This document shows positions 24,280 through 32,301 of a stretch of DNA of 64,000 nt, one piece after another (positions within the stretch are counted from its first letter, which is position 1; every line of letters begins with the position of its first letter). The stretch spans positions 1-64,000 of the forward strand of contig NZ_JAUYZI010000025.1 of the NCBI RefSeq assembly GCF_030700245.1, read 5' to 3'. Under the pieces are notes generated by a model, which did no database searches, was not told where the DNA came from, and saw nothing but the letters and a program-made list of their open reading frames with translations. The position numbers were made by a program, and so were the translations under genes. The stretch comes from Methylobacterium amylolyticum. Its GTDB lineage: Bacteria; Pseudomonadota; Alphaproteobacteria; Rhizobiales; Beijerinckiaceae.

Positions 24280-24954
24280 ATGAAGCTCGTCGTCTTCGAC
24301 GTCGACGGTACCCTCGTCGACAGCCAGCACCTCATCGTCGCCGCCCAGGGCGAGGCCTTCGCCGAGAACGGCCTGCCCGCCCCCGGCCGGCGCGAGGCGC
24401 TGTCGGTCGTCGGCCTGTCGCTGCCGCAGGCGTTCCGGCGCCTCGTGGGCGAGGACGGGCCGATTGAGGCGCTGTCGGAGAGCTACAAGCGCGCCTACAA
24501 TCGGCTTCGGGTCGATCCCAGCTACGAGGAGCCGCTGTTCCCGGGGATGGCCGAGTTGCTCGATCGCCTGCGCGCCCGCGACGACGTCCTGATGGGCCTC
24601 GCCACCGGCAAGTCGCGCCGGGGCGTCGACCGGCTGGTGGAGCATTACGGCTGGGAGAACTGGTTCGTCACCACCCAATCGGCCGACGACGCGCCCTCGA
24701 AGCCCGACCCGGCCATGCTGCTCCAGGCGATGGCCGAGGCGGGCGCGACGCCCGACGCGACGGTTATGGTCGGCGACACCACCTTCGACATGGCCATGGC
24801 CGTGTCGGCCGGCGCCGTGGCGATCGGCGTCGCCTGGGGCTACCACCCGCCGGGCGCCCTCTACGGCGCGGGCGCGGTCACCGTGGTGGAGACGGCCGGC
24901 GCCCTGGACGGGCTGTTCCCGGCCGGCGTCGGCCCGGCCCCGCAGCGCGGCTGA
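24280..24954 (+). CDS. HAD-superfamily phosphatase (phosphoglycolate-phosphatase-like)
   Basis: A 224-residue hydrolase beginning MKLVVFDVDGTLVDSQHLIV, where DVDGT contains the nucleophile and acid/base Asp residues. Motif II is LMGLATGKSRRGVDRL, and motifs III/IV are SKPDPAML and VMVGDTTFDMAMAVSAGA. The cap is the small helical type of phosphoglycolate phosphatase/beta-phosphoglucomutase relatives. Substrate uncertain. Conserved position between RluC and ATP12 suggests a long-standing operon. Confidence 0.85.
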   Translation: MKLVVFDVDGTLVDSQHLIVAAQGEAFAENGLPAPGRREALSVVGLSLPQAFRRLVGEDGPIEALSESYKRAYNRLRVDPSYEEPLFPGMAELLDRLRARDDVLMGLATGKSRRGVDRLVEHYGWENWFVTTQSADDAPSKPDPAMLLQAMAEAGATPDATVMVGDTTFDMAMAVSAGAVAIGVAWGYHPPGALYGAGAVTVVETAGALDGLFPAGVGPAPQRG

Positions 24955-25039
24955 CCGCCGGAGGGCGCGGTACGCTCGGTGCGTCGCCGCGAAGCCCGCG
25001 GGACTCGCGCGCCGCCGCGCGAGCGCCTATCTGCGGGGC

Positions 25040-25831
25040 ATGAGCGACGCGACGCGAGACTGGCTGGGAGACTCGGGCGACGGGAGCCGCCCCGACCCCG
25101 TCCGGGCGGCCCGCGGCCACGCGCGCCCCGCCCTGCCCCGCCGCTTCTACACCGAGGCCGGCTTTGCGCCGGACCCGGGCGGTTTTCGCCTGACCCTCGA
25201 CGGCCGGCCGGCCAACACCCCGGCGCGCCATCCTCTGGTCCTGCCGACGCCGGCGCTCGCCGAGCGGGTGGCGGCGGAGTGGGGCCGGCAGGTCGAGGCG
25301 ATCGACCCGGCGACGATGCCGCTCACCCGCCTCGCCAACACCGCCATCGACGGCGTCGCGCCGCGCCGCGCGGCGGTGGCGGCCGACCTCGCGGCCTACG
25401 CGGGCACGGATCTCCTCGCCTACCGGGCGGGCGAGCCCGAGCGGCTGGTGGCGGCGCAGGCGGCGGCCTGGGACCCGGTGCTGGCCTGGGCGCGGGACGC
25501 GCTCGGCGCCCGCCTCATCCTCAGCGAGGGCGTGATGCACGTGACCCAGCCCCCGGAGACGGTGCGCGCCCTGTCGGAGGCGGTCGCCGCGGTCGAGGAC
25601 CCGTTCCGGCTCGCGGCCCTGCACACCCTCACCACCCTGTCCGGATCGCTGCTCCTCGCCCTGGCCGTCCTGCACGGGCGGCTCGACCCCGCCGAGGCGT
25701 GGGAGGCCGCCCACGTCGACGAGACCTACCAGGCGGCGGTCTGGGGACGCGACGCCGAGGCGGAGGCGCGGCTCGCCGCCCGCCGGGCCGAGTTCGAGGC
25801 CGCCGCCGGGATGATCGCCGCCTGCGCCTGA
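25040..25831 (+). CDS. ATP12-family F1-ATPase assembly chaperone
   Basis: A 263-residue protein of the ATP12 family, which binds the F1 alpha subunit during ATP synthase assembly. Recognised from RRFYTEAGFAPDPGGFRLTL, DGRPANTPARHPLVLPTPAL, AAEWGRQVEAIDPATMPLTRLANTAID and the conserved acidic WEAAHVDETYQAAVWGRDAEA near the C-terminus. Family length is normal. Follows the HAD gene with an 85-base gap. Confidence 0.9.
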   Translation: MSDATRDWLGDSGDGSRPDPVRAARGHARPALPRRFYTEAGFAPDPGGFRLTLDGRPANTPARHPLVLPTPALAERVAAEWGRQVEAIDPATMPLTRLANTAIDGVAPRRAAVAADLAAYAGTDLLAYRAGEPERLVAAQAAAWDPVLAWARDALGARLILSEGVMHVTQPPETVRALSEAVAAVEDPFRLAALHTLTTLSGSLLLALAVLHGRLDPAEAWEAAHVDETYQAAVWGRDAEAEARLAARRAEFEAAAGMIAACA

Positions 25832-25855
25832 GCGGGCGTCTCTCGAGCGGGCGCC

Positions 25856-26008
25856 TCAGGCGAACCAGTCGCGGCGCACGACCATCGCCGCGCTCGTGAG
25901 CGCGAACAGGCCCGTCAGGATCGGACCTCCGGCGAAGATGGCGGCCGCCAGCAGCCCGAGCCACAGGCCGGCCATCGCGAGCATCGCGGCCAGCGCGATG
26001 CCGTTCAC
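25856..26008 (-). CDS. small two-helix membrane protein
   Basis: A 50-residue frame from GTG 26008 preceded by GGGGA. Almost entirely hydrophobic: AAMLAMAGLWLGLLAAAIFA and PILTGLFALTSAAMVV make two membrane helices, with a basic/aromatic end RRDWFA. No family recognised. Composition and ribosome binding site support real coding, but the start could be the internal ATG 8 codons later. Confidence 0.5.
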   Translation of the reverse strand: MNGIALAAMLAMAGLWLGLLAAAIFAGGPILTGLFALTSAAMVVRRDWFA

Positions 26009-26149
26009 GCCCGGTCCCCGCGCACGGGCGAAGTGCGCAGATGCAATTGCGCAACATTCCCGGACTCGCTGCACCCCCGCGTCATTGCCGGCTGGCCTTT
26101 CCTGTCGTGATTGTATTAGAACCGTGATGTCAGCCGAGAACTCTATACG

Positions 26150-26479
26150 ATGTCCGCCGATCAGTCCAGAGAGGGCCTTTTCCGAGCAGAACTCGCCTCG
26201 ATCGTCGGCCGCGCGCGGTATTCGGCGGGATTCGACGCGCGCCAAGATCTGTTCGAGGCGTTGTCGAACCTGGAGAGACGCGCGCTGATCGGTGGAGCCT
26301 CGGACAGGATCCTGCGCGACATCGCGGAGACGCGGTTCCTGACCGGGATCTTGCGGGATGCGGTGCGGGCGACCCGTACCGGCGGGCTGCGCGGCCTGCT
26401 CCGCGCGCGAGACGCGGTGCGGCCGCCGCCGCGCTGCGCGACGCGTCGACGGATCGAGGCGTTCGGCCCGCGGGCCTGA
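26150..26479 (+). CDS. small hypothetical protein
   Basis: A 109-residue frame starting MSADQSREGLFRAELASIVG. The first 85 residues look like a helical soluble protein (ARQDLFEALSNLERRALIGG), the last 25 are Arg-rich and of low information. It is divergent from the small membrane protein, and the 140-base gap between them is more AT-rich than the surroundings, consistent with promoters. Function unknown. Confidence 0.5.
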   Translation: MSADQSREGLFRAELASIVGRARYSAGFDARQDLFEALSNLERRALIGGASDRILRDIAETRFLTGILRDAVRATRTGGLRGLLRARDAVRPPPRCATRRRIEAFGPRA

Positions 26480-26504
26480 GCTCGGAGCGCTCAGCGCCCG
26501 GCGA

Positions 26505-27032
26505 TCAGGGCGCGCCCGAGCCTCGCGGCTCGGACAGGGCCGCGCGGACCCTGTCTTCCAGTCCGGCCGGGCGCGTCGAGGATCCGAACCGGGCGATCAC
26601 CCGCCCGTCGCGGCCGACGAGGAACTTCGTGAAATTCCACTTGATCGCGCGCGTGCCGAGCAGCCCGCGGCGCGCGCGGGTGAGATGGTCGTAGAGCGGC
26701 TCGGCGTCGGCGCCGTTCACCGCCACCTTGGCGAGCACCGGGAAGGTGACGTCGTAGGTCAGCGAGCAGAACTCGCCGATGGCGCGGGCATCGCCCGGCT
26801 CCTGCGCGCCGAACTGGTTGCAGGGGAAGGCGAGCACGGTGAGCCCGGCGTCGCCGTGGGACCGCCAGAGGGACTCCAGCCCGGCATATTGCGGGGTGAA
26901 GCCGCAGCGCGAGGCGGTGTTGACGATCAGGAGCACCCGGCCGCGATGCTGGGCCAGCGGGTAGGGGCTGCCGTCCGCGGCGCGGACGGTGAAGTCGTGG
27001 ACCGTGGTCCCGGGCTGCGCGGCGGAGGTCAT
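26505..27032 (-). CDS. glutathione peroxidase (cysteine type)
   Basis: A 175-residue thiol peroxidase that reduces hydroperoxides. The catalytic tetrad is visible: Cys in VNTASRCGFTPQYAGLESLW, Gln in VLAFPCNQFGAQEPG, and Trp-Asn in IKWNFTKFLVGRDG. The peroxidatic position is an ordinary TGC Cys codon, not selenocysteine. ATG 27032 is preferred because GGAAGGG lies 8 bases before it; an ATG 27 bases upstream is in frame. Stands between an unknown gene and the YkgJ-type protein. Confidence 0.9.
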   Translation of the reverse strand: MTSAAQPGTTVHDFTVRAADGSPYPLAQHRGRVLLIVNTASRCGFTPQYAGLESLWRSHGDAGLTVLAFPCNQFGAQEPGDARAIGEFCSLTYDVTFPVLAKVAVNGADAEPLYDHLTRARRGLLGTRAIKWNFTKFLVGRDGRVIARFGSSTRPAGLEDRVRAALSEPRGSGAP

Positions 27033-27127
27033 GGCCGACCCTTCCGCCAAAGCCGGCACCGCCGCAAGACGGCCGCGCTACCGAACCCGCGCATCCGGTT
27101 GCACCCCCGGCATGAGTCCCGAAAAAA

Positions 27128-27676
27128 TCAGGCGGCGCGGACCTTCTCCACCTCGAAGCTCGGTCCCTGCGGCGTCATCCGCTCGCGGGTGACGATGCGC
27201 TCGTCCGGCGCCACGATTCCGAGGGCCACGTCGCGGTCGGGCAGCACCACGGTGGTGGTCTTGTTGACGTGGATCAGCACGTGCCGGCGCAGCGGCGCCG
27301 AGGCCGCGGCCCAGCGCTTGAGCTGCCCGTAATAGGGCTCGCGCCGCCACACCCCCGACTGCCCGGGATCGACCTGCACGTTCATGTTGCGGCTGAGCGG
27401 GTCCAGGCTGAGCACCATCTTGGACCGGTCGGGCTTCCATTCCGGCCCGAGCCAAGTCTCGGTCATCCACAGGCAGTGGAAGGCCCGGCAATGGTCGGGC
27501 CGGGTAGCGTGGATGGCGCAGCCCTGCCCCGCCCGCGTGTGGCGGCACCACTGCCCGGCGACGCTGTCGACGGCGGGCACGTCGTAGACCTTGCAGCACA
27601 GGGTGCAGGCGCCGCAGGCGCGGCCGGCGGCCGGGTGGGCGACGATGGTCTCGGGGGCGATCATGCGGGGCGTCAC
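27128..27676 (-). CDS. YkgJ-family cysteine cluster protein
   Basis: A 182-residue protein with the Cys-rich metal-binding signature CGACTLCCKVYDVP at residues 21-34 followed by WCRHTRAGQGCAIHATRPDHCRAFHC. These proteins are thought to hold zinc or an iron-sulphur cluster; biochemical role not established. It is divergent from the aminotransferase with a 108-base gap. Confidence 0.82.
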   Translation of the reverse strand: MTPRMIAPETIVAHPAAGRACGACTLCCKVYDVPAVDSVAGQWCRHTRAGQGCAIHATRPDHCRAFHCLWMTETWLGPEWKPDRSKMVLSLDPLSRNMNVQVDPGQSGVWRREPYYGQLKRWAAASAPLRRHVLIHVNKTTTVVLPDRDVALGIVAPDERIVTRERMTPQGPSFEVEKVRAA

Positions 27677-27784
27677 GGGTCCGGCATGCGTCCGGCGGCG
27701 GCCGGAGGCGGGTGCGCCGGCCTATCTGCGGGGCCATCGGGTCGGTAGTGTGGCGGCGTCCCTCCTCGCGCGCCGAGCCCCCGC

Positions 27785-29173
27785 ATGCTCTCGAATCTCG
27801 CGACCCGCGACGTCGAAACCCTGCTCCACCCCTACACCAACCTGTCGGCGCACCGCGGAACCGGCCCGCTGGTGCTGGAGCGCGGCGACGGCGTCCACGT
27901 CTACGACACCGAGGGGCGGCCCTACATCGAGGGGATGGCCGGGCTGTGGTGCACGGCGCTCGGCTACTCAAACGCCGAACTCGCCGAGGCCGCCCGCGCG
28001 CAGATGGGCCGCCTGCCCTTCGGCCACCTGTTCTCCGGCCGCAGCCACGACCCGGCGATCGAGCTCGCGGAGACGCTGAAGGAGCTGATGCCGATCCCGA
28101 CCTCGAAGATCTTTTTCTGTTCTTCGGGTTCGGAGGCGAACGACACGCAGGTCAAGCTGGCATGGTACTACAACAACGCGCTCGGTCGGCCCAATAAGAA
28201 AAAAATCATCGGGCGGCTGAAGGGGTATCACGGTGTGACGGTCGCCAGCGCCTCGATGACCGGGCTGACGGCCAACCACGCCGACTGGGACCTGCCGCTG
28301 CCGGGCTTCCTGCACGTGGCGACGCCGCACCATTACCGCGGGGCCGAGCCCGGCGAGAGCGAGGAGGCCTACTCCGCCCGCCTCGCGGCCGACCTCGAAG
28401 AGACGATCCTGCGCGAGGGACCGGAGACCGTGGCCGCCTTCATCGCCGAGCCGGTGATGGGTGCGGGCGGCGCGATCGTGCCGCCGCGGGGCTATTTCGA
28501 GGCGATCCAGGCGGTGCTGGCGCGATACGAGGTGCGGCTGATCGCCGACGAGGTGATCTGCGGCTTCGGCCGGCTCGGCACGTGGTTCGGGGGGCAGGCT
28601 CTCGGCATGCGCGCCGACAGCCTGTCGTTTGCCAAGGCGGTGACCTCGGGCTACGTGCCCCTCGGCGGCCTCAGCGTCGATCCGGCCCTCTACGACGTGC
28701 TGGTGGCCCAGAGCGAGAAGCTCGGCACCTTCGGCCACGGCACCACCTATTCCGGGCATCCGGTGGCCAGCGCGGTGGCGCTGAAGACGATCGAGATCTA
28801 CCGCCGCGACCGGATCGTCGAGGGTGCGGCGTCCAAAGCCCCGCAGTTCCAGGCCCGGCTCGCGGCGCTCGCCGACCACGCGATCGTCGGCGAGGCGCGG
28901 GGCATCGGCCTGATCGGCGGCCTGGAGATCGTCGCCGACAAGGCGAGCAAGCGCCAGTACGACCCGAAGGCCGGGGTGGCCGCCCGCTGCGTGGCGTTCG
29001 CGCAGGGCGAGGGCCTGATCGTGCGCCCTCTGGCGGGGGACCGGGTCGCGGTCTGCCCGCCGCTGATCATCGCCCCCGACGAGATCGACGCCCTGTTCGA
29101 CCGGCTGACCCGCGCCCTCGACCGGACCCGCGACTGGATCCGGGCCCAGGGCCTCGAGGCGATGCCGGCCTGA
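27785..29173 (+). CDS. class III (omega) aminotransferase
   Basis: A 462-residue PLP enzyme of the omega-amino acid:pyruvate aminotransferase group. Features: LHPYTNLSAHRGTGPLVLER, IEGMAGLWCTALGYSNAEL (substrate-binding Trp), FCSSGSEANDTQVKLAWYYN, IADEVICGFGRLGTWFGG with PLP-contacting Asp, the PLP-lysine in LSFAKAVTSGYVPLGG and GHGTTYSGHPVASAVAL. The exact amine substrate cannot be fixed; putrescine, taurine or beta-alanine types are all possible. A short run of AAAAAA at 28199-28205 lies inside the intact frame. Confidence 0.88.
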   Translation: MLSNLATRDVETLLHPYTNLSAHRGTGPLVLERGDGVHVYDTEGRPYIEGMAGLWCTALGYSNAELAEAARAQMGRLPFGHLFSGRSHDPAIELAETLKELMPIPTSKIFFCSSGSEANDTQVKLAWYYNNALGRPNKKKIIGRLKGYHGVTVASASMTGLTANHADWDLPLPGFLHVATPHHYRGAEPGESEEAYSARLAADLEETILREGPETVAAFIAEPVMGAGGAIVPPRGYFEAIQAVLARYEVRLIADEVICGFGRLGTWFGGQALGMRADSLSFAKAVTSGYVPLGGLSVDPALYDVLVAQSEKLGTFGHGTTYSGHPVASAVALKTIEIYRRDRIVEGAASKAPQFQARLAALADHAIVGEARGIGLIGGLEIVADKASKRQYDPKAGVAARCVAFAQGEGLIVRPLAGDRVAVCPPLIIAPDEIDALFDRLTRALDRTRDWIRAQGLEAMPA

Positions 29174-29685
29174 CGGCTACGCCGGGAGGCGCCGCGCGCG
29201 GCGACCGCCGTTCCCGGAAGCCGGTGCCGGACGGCGGTGTCCTCGATCCTTCGGAGCGAGGCACGGTCGGATTCGTCGTCCGCGGCGTGCATCGTGTCGC
29301 GACCGCTCGCCCCTGCCTCGGCTCGCGTGGTTCGGCGATGTGCTGTCGATGTCGTCGTACATCCTGTCGAGGAGAGATCGTCGGCAGATTTTGCGCGCAA
29401 TAATACTAATCCAAATCGAGATTTATAAATTCAATCATTTCGATGATCGGGATATAAAATATATAAAATTCGAAGATAATGCGTTGCGTACCCAGCATCG
29501 TGGCATAATTGTCTATCGAATGTCTTCTATCAATGCTGTGATCGCGCGGTTCGGAAAACGATTGAAATTTTCGCGGAAGCAGGATGTCATGTACTCCCGA
29601 GTCGGATGACGGTTCTTCCGGTCGTGGCGCGGCGAATAGAGCTGTCGTCCGGCGGCATTCCGACGAAACCAGGGAGGAGCGACCC
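29174..29685. other. 512-base intergenic region with an AT-rich island
   Basis: No convincing gene. The stretch about 29390-29530 is strikingly AT-rich for this genome, with repeated TATAAAT, ATATAAAATATATAAAATTC motifs, and short stops in all frames. The final 15 bases hold the ribosome binding site AGGGAGGAG of the next gene. It may be a promoter region bound by nucleoid proteins or a trace of foreign DNA. Confidence 0.6.
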
Positions 29686-30165
29686 GTGAGCAATCGATTT
29701 CTGCCCGCTCTGTTCGGCTGCTGTCTCGCCGCCGGCGCGCAGGGCGCCGAGATGCCGAAATCCGGGGAGACCGCCTACACGACGGCCTACACCGCCGCCG
29801 CGGTGACCACGATGAAGCTCGGCGACAGGACCGTGGCCACCCAGGATCTCACCGGCATCACCACGAACGACGAGGGCGGCCCCATGTTCAACAACATGGG
29901 CACGCGCTGCCTCGGGACGCGCGACGCCACGGGCAGCGAGGTCCGCAGCCGCGGCACCTGCGTGGACGTGGACGGCGACGGGGATCAGGTCTTCTCGGAC
30001 TACGAGGCGGACGCCAAGGGCGGCACGCATACGTTCCTCGGCGGCACCGGCAAGTACAAGGGCATCACGGGGACCGCGACCTACACCTTCCGGCCGGTGA
30101 AGAGCCCCGAAGGGGTCAACCGCATGTTCATCGTGCCACACAAGGCCAAGTGGCAGATTCCGTGA
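29686..30165 (+). CDS. secreted small protein, allene-oxide-cyclase-barrel-like
   Basis: A 159-residue protein from GTG 29686, seven bases after a near-perfect Shine-Dalgarno AGGGAGGAG. Signal peptide SNRFLPALFGCCLAAGAQGA, so periplasmic or secreted. The mature part has FLGGTGKYKGITGTATYTF, a motif of the bacterial allene-oxide-cyclase/dirigent-like beta barrel, and CVDVDGDGDQVFSDYEA, which resembles a calcium-binding Asp loop. Bacterial members have no established reaction. Upstream AT-rich DNA may be its promoter. Confidence 0.65.
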   Translation: MSNRFLPALFGCCLAAGAQGAEMPKSGETAYTTAYTAAAVTTMKLGDRTVATQDLTGITTNDEGGPMFNNMGTRCLGTRDATGSEVRSRGTCVDVDGDGDQVFSDYEADAKGGTHTFLGGTGKYKGITGTATYTFRPVKSPEGVNRMFIVPHKAKWQIP

Positions 30166-30210
30166 GGCGAAGCCCCTGACGGGGGCCAGCCGTCGCGGCG
30201 CGCGGGCGGA

Positions 30211-30856
30211 TCATCGATCGGTCCGGCCTGCCCGGCGCCGCCACGCGCGCAGGCTCATCCCGACCTCGTCCGCGAAGCGTCGCGCGAGCGTTCGCCCGGA
30301 CAGGCCGAGGGCGAGGCCCCAATCCTCAAGGCCCCGCGGGTCGGCGGGATCGGCGTAGACCGCCTCGCACAGGCCGACCAGGGGGCCGCCGCGCGGCCAG
30401 GTCAGCGCGCCCGGCAGGGGCTGCGCACGCCGCACCTGGTCGAGGATCAGGGCGGTCACCCGCTCGGTATAGCCGTCGGGATCCGGTTCCCCGGCGACGG
30501 CGACCGCTTCCAGGATCAGCGCGCGCAGCAGCGGCGACACGGCGAACACCGTCGGCTGCTCGGCGAGGCCGCGGCCCAGGGACATCGGCGATTCACAGGC
30601 TGCGGAACGCGGCGCCGAGCAGCGACCCTACCCGGTGCTGCGCCCCGGTCGGCAGCCAGACCGCCTCCTCCGCCGAGATCGCCAGGGAGCGGCCCTCCTC
30701 CGCGACCGTCAGCACCCCGGAGACCGCGTAGACGATCTGGTGCCGGCGGTGGGCGTGCTCCGCGAAGGTGCGCCGCACCGGGATCGGTTGCGCCCGCGCG
30801 GTGATCGGGTGCGGCGCCGCCGCGTCGGGCGGCACCGCGAGGGGCTCCCAGGTCAT
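30211..30856 (-). pseudogene. cupin/AraC-family regulator, frameshifted and truncated
   Basis: Frame one starts MTWEPLAVPPDAAAPHPITA (ATG 30856), contains the cupin sensor (VVYAVSG-type: QIVYAVSGVLTVAEEGRSLA, WLPTGAQHR) and stops at RSL-TGA (30593). The continuation lies in another frame, from ESPMSLGRGLAEQPTVFAVS to the first helix-turn-helix (LALGLSGRTLARRFADEVGM). The two would join as RSL-Y-ESPM if two bases were restored at about 30594. The C-terminus then ends at RRRAGRTDR, lacking the second helix-turn-helix. Either a dead regulator of the divergent MFS gene or, for the frameshift only, a sequencing error. Confidence 0.7.
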
Positions 30857-30983
30857 CCCGGTCTCCCGTGTCCGGAGTTCTACATCCTCTGGCGCCTCGT
30901 CGAGATACGGACAGCGATCGTTCCGGTATGTCCGAATGGGCCGATCCGCCACACGACACGACCGCCCCCGCCGGAGAGACCCG

Positions 30984-32267
30984 ATGTCCGACGTCGCAGA
31001 CAGTCCGCCGCCCGCCGCCACAGGCCGCGCCGCCGGGTCCGGTGCCCGTTCCGGGGCCGGCAACGTGGTGCGGCTCGCCGTCGCGCAGGCGCTCGGCGGC
31101 GCGAACTCGACCGTGGTGTTCGCCACGGGCGCGGTCGTCGGGGACATGCTCGCGCCGAGCAAGACCCTGGCGACGCTGCCGATCTCGATCTTCGTCGTCG
31201 GCATGTCGGCCTGCACCCTGCCCGCCGGCGCCATCGCCCGGCGCCACGGCCGCGGCGCCGCGTTCATGGCCGGCACCGGGTGCGGCGTGCTCGTCGGGCT
31301 GCTCTCGGCCTGGGCGATCGTGGCGGCGAACTTCTGGCTGTTCTGCGCGGCGATGGTCTTCGGCGGCGCCTACGCCGCGGTGGTCTTCACGTTCCGCTTC
31401 GCCGCGGCCGATTGCGTGCCCGCGGCGCGGCGGCCGCGGGCCCTGTCCGCGGTGATGGCCGGCGGGGTCTTCGGCGGCGTGATCGGCCCGCAGCTCGTCA
31501 CCCACACGATGAACCTGTGGACGCCCTACCTGTTCGCGGCGAGCTTCCTGGCGCAGGCGGCGGTCGCGACCCTGGCCGCCGCGGTCCTGTCGGGCGTCCG
31601 ACTGCCCCGGCCCCCGGCGGAGAGCGCCCTGGGCGGACGCCCCCAAGGACGCACGGAGGGGCGCACGGAGGGGTGCTCCGAGGGGCGCCCGATGTCCGAG
31701 ATCCTGCGCCAGCCGCGCTTCGTCGTCGCCGTGATCTGCGGGGCGGTGTCCTACCTGCTGATGAACTTCGTGATGACCGCCGCCCCGCTGGCGATGCGGC
31801 TGTGCGGCCACGCGCAGGAGGACGCCAATCTCGGCCTGCAATGGCACGTCATCGCCATGTACGCCCCGAGCTTCGTCACCGGGCGTCTGATCACCCGCTT
31901 CGGTGCCCCGCGGGTGGTGGCGGCCGGCCTCGTCCTGATCGGCGCATCCGCGCTCGTCGGCCTGGGGGGCATCGACGTCGCCCATTTCTGGCTGTCGCTG
32001 ATCCTGCTCGGCCTCGGCTGGAACTTCGGCTTCGTCGGCGCCTCGGCCCTGGTGCTGGAGTGCCACCGGCCGGAGGAGCGCACGCGCGTGCAGTCGGTCA
32101 ACGACTTCATCGTGTTCGGCACGGTCGCCCTCGGCTCGTTCTCGTCCGGGGGTCTGCTGACGGGCTACGGCTGGAACACGGTCCTCTGGGTCTCCTTCGT
32201 GCCGCTGGCGCTGGCGGTCGCCGCCCTCGCCCTCTCGGGCCGCGCGCGCCGCGCGCCGGGCCTGTGA
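30984..32267 (+). CDS. MFS transporter
   Basis: A 427-residue 12-helix membrane transporter of the major facilitator superfamily, start ATG 30984 after GGAGAG. Helices are evident from LAVAQALGGANSTVVFATGA to the C-terminal VSFVPLALAVAALAL; the loop between helices 2 and 3 has GAIARRHGRGAAF, the typical basic motif A region. The central loop (about residue 220) contains a short degenerate repeat (GRPQGRTEGRTEGCSEGRP). It is divergent from the broken AraC-type regulator, which probably once controlled it. Substrate unknown. Confidence 0.85.
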   Translation: MSDVADSPPPAATGRAAGSGARSGAGNVVRLAVAQALGGANSTVVFATGAVVGDMLAPSKTLATLPISIFVVGMSACTLPAGAIARRHGRGAAFMAGTGCGVLVGLLSAWAIVAANFWLFCAAMVFGGAYAAVVFTFRFAAADCVPAARRPRALSAVMAGGVFGGVIGPQLVTHTMNLWTPYLFAASFLAQAAVATLAAAVLSGVRLPRPPAESALGGRPQGRTEGRTEGCSEGRPMSEILRQPRFVVAVICGAVSYLLMNFVMTAAPLAMRLCGHAQEDANLGLQWHVIAMYAPSFVTGRLITRFGAPRVVAAGLVLIGASALVGLGGIDVAHFWLSLILLGLGWNFGFVGASALVLECHRPEERTRVQSVNDFIVFGTVALGSFSSGGLLTGYGWNTVLWVSFVPLALAVAALALSGRARRAPGL

Positions 32268-32301
32268 GGCGACGCGCGTCGGGGGCGGACGACCCGAGCC
32301 C

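Noticed and set aside
26505..27032. Possible selenocysteine glutathione peroxidase
   Set aside because: The catalytic position is an ordinary TGC cysteine codon and there is no in-frame TGA.
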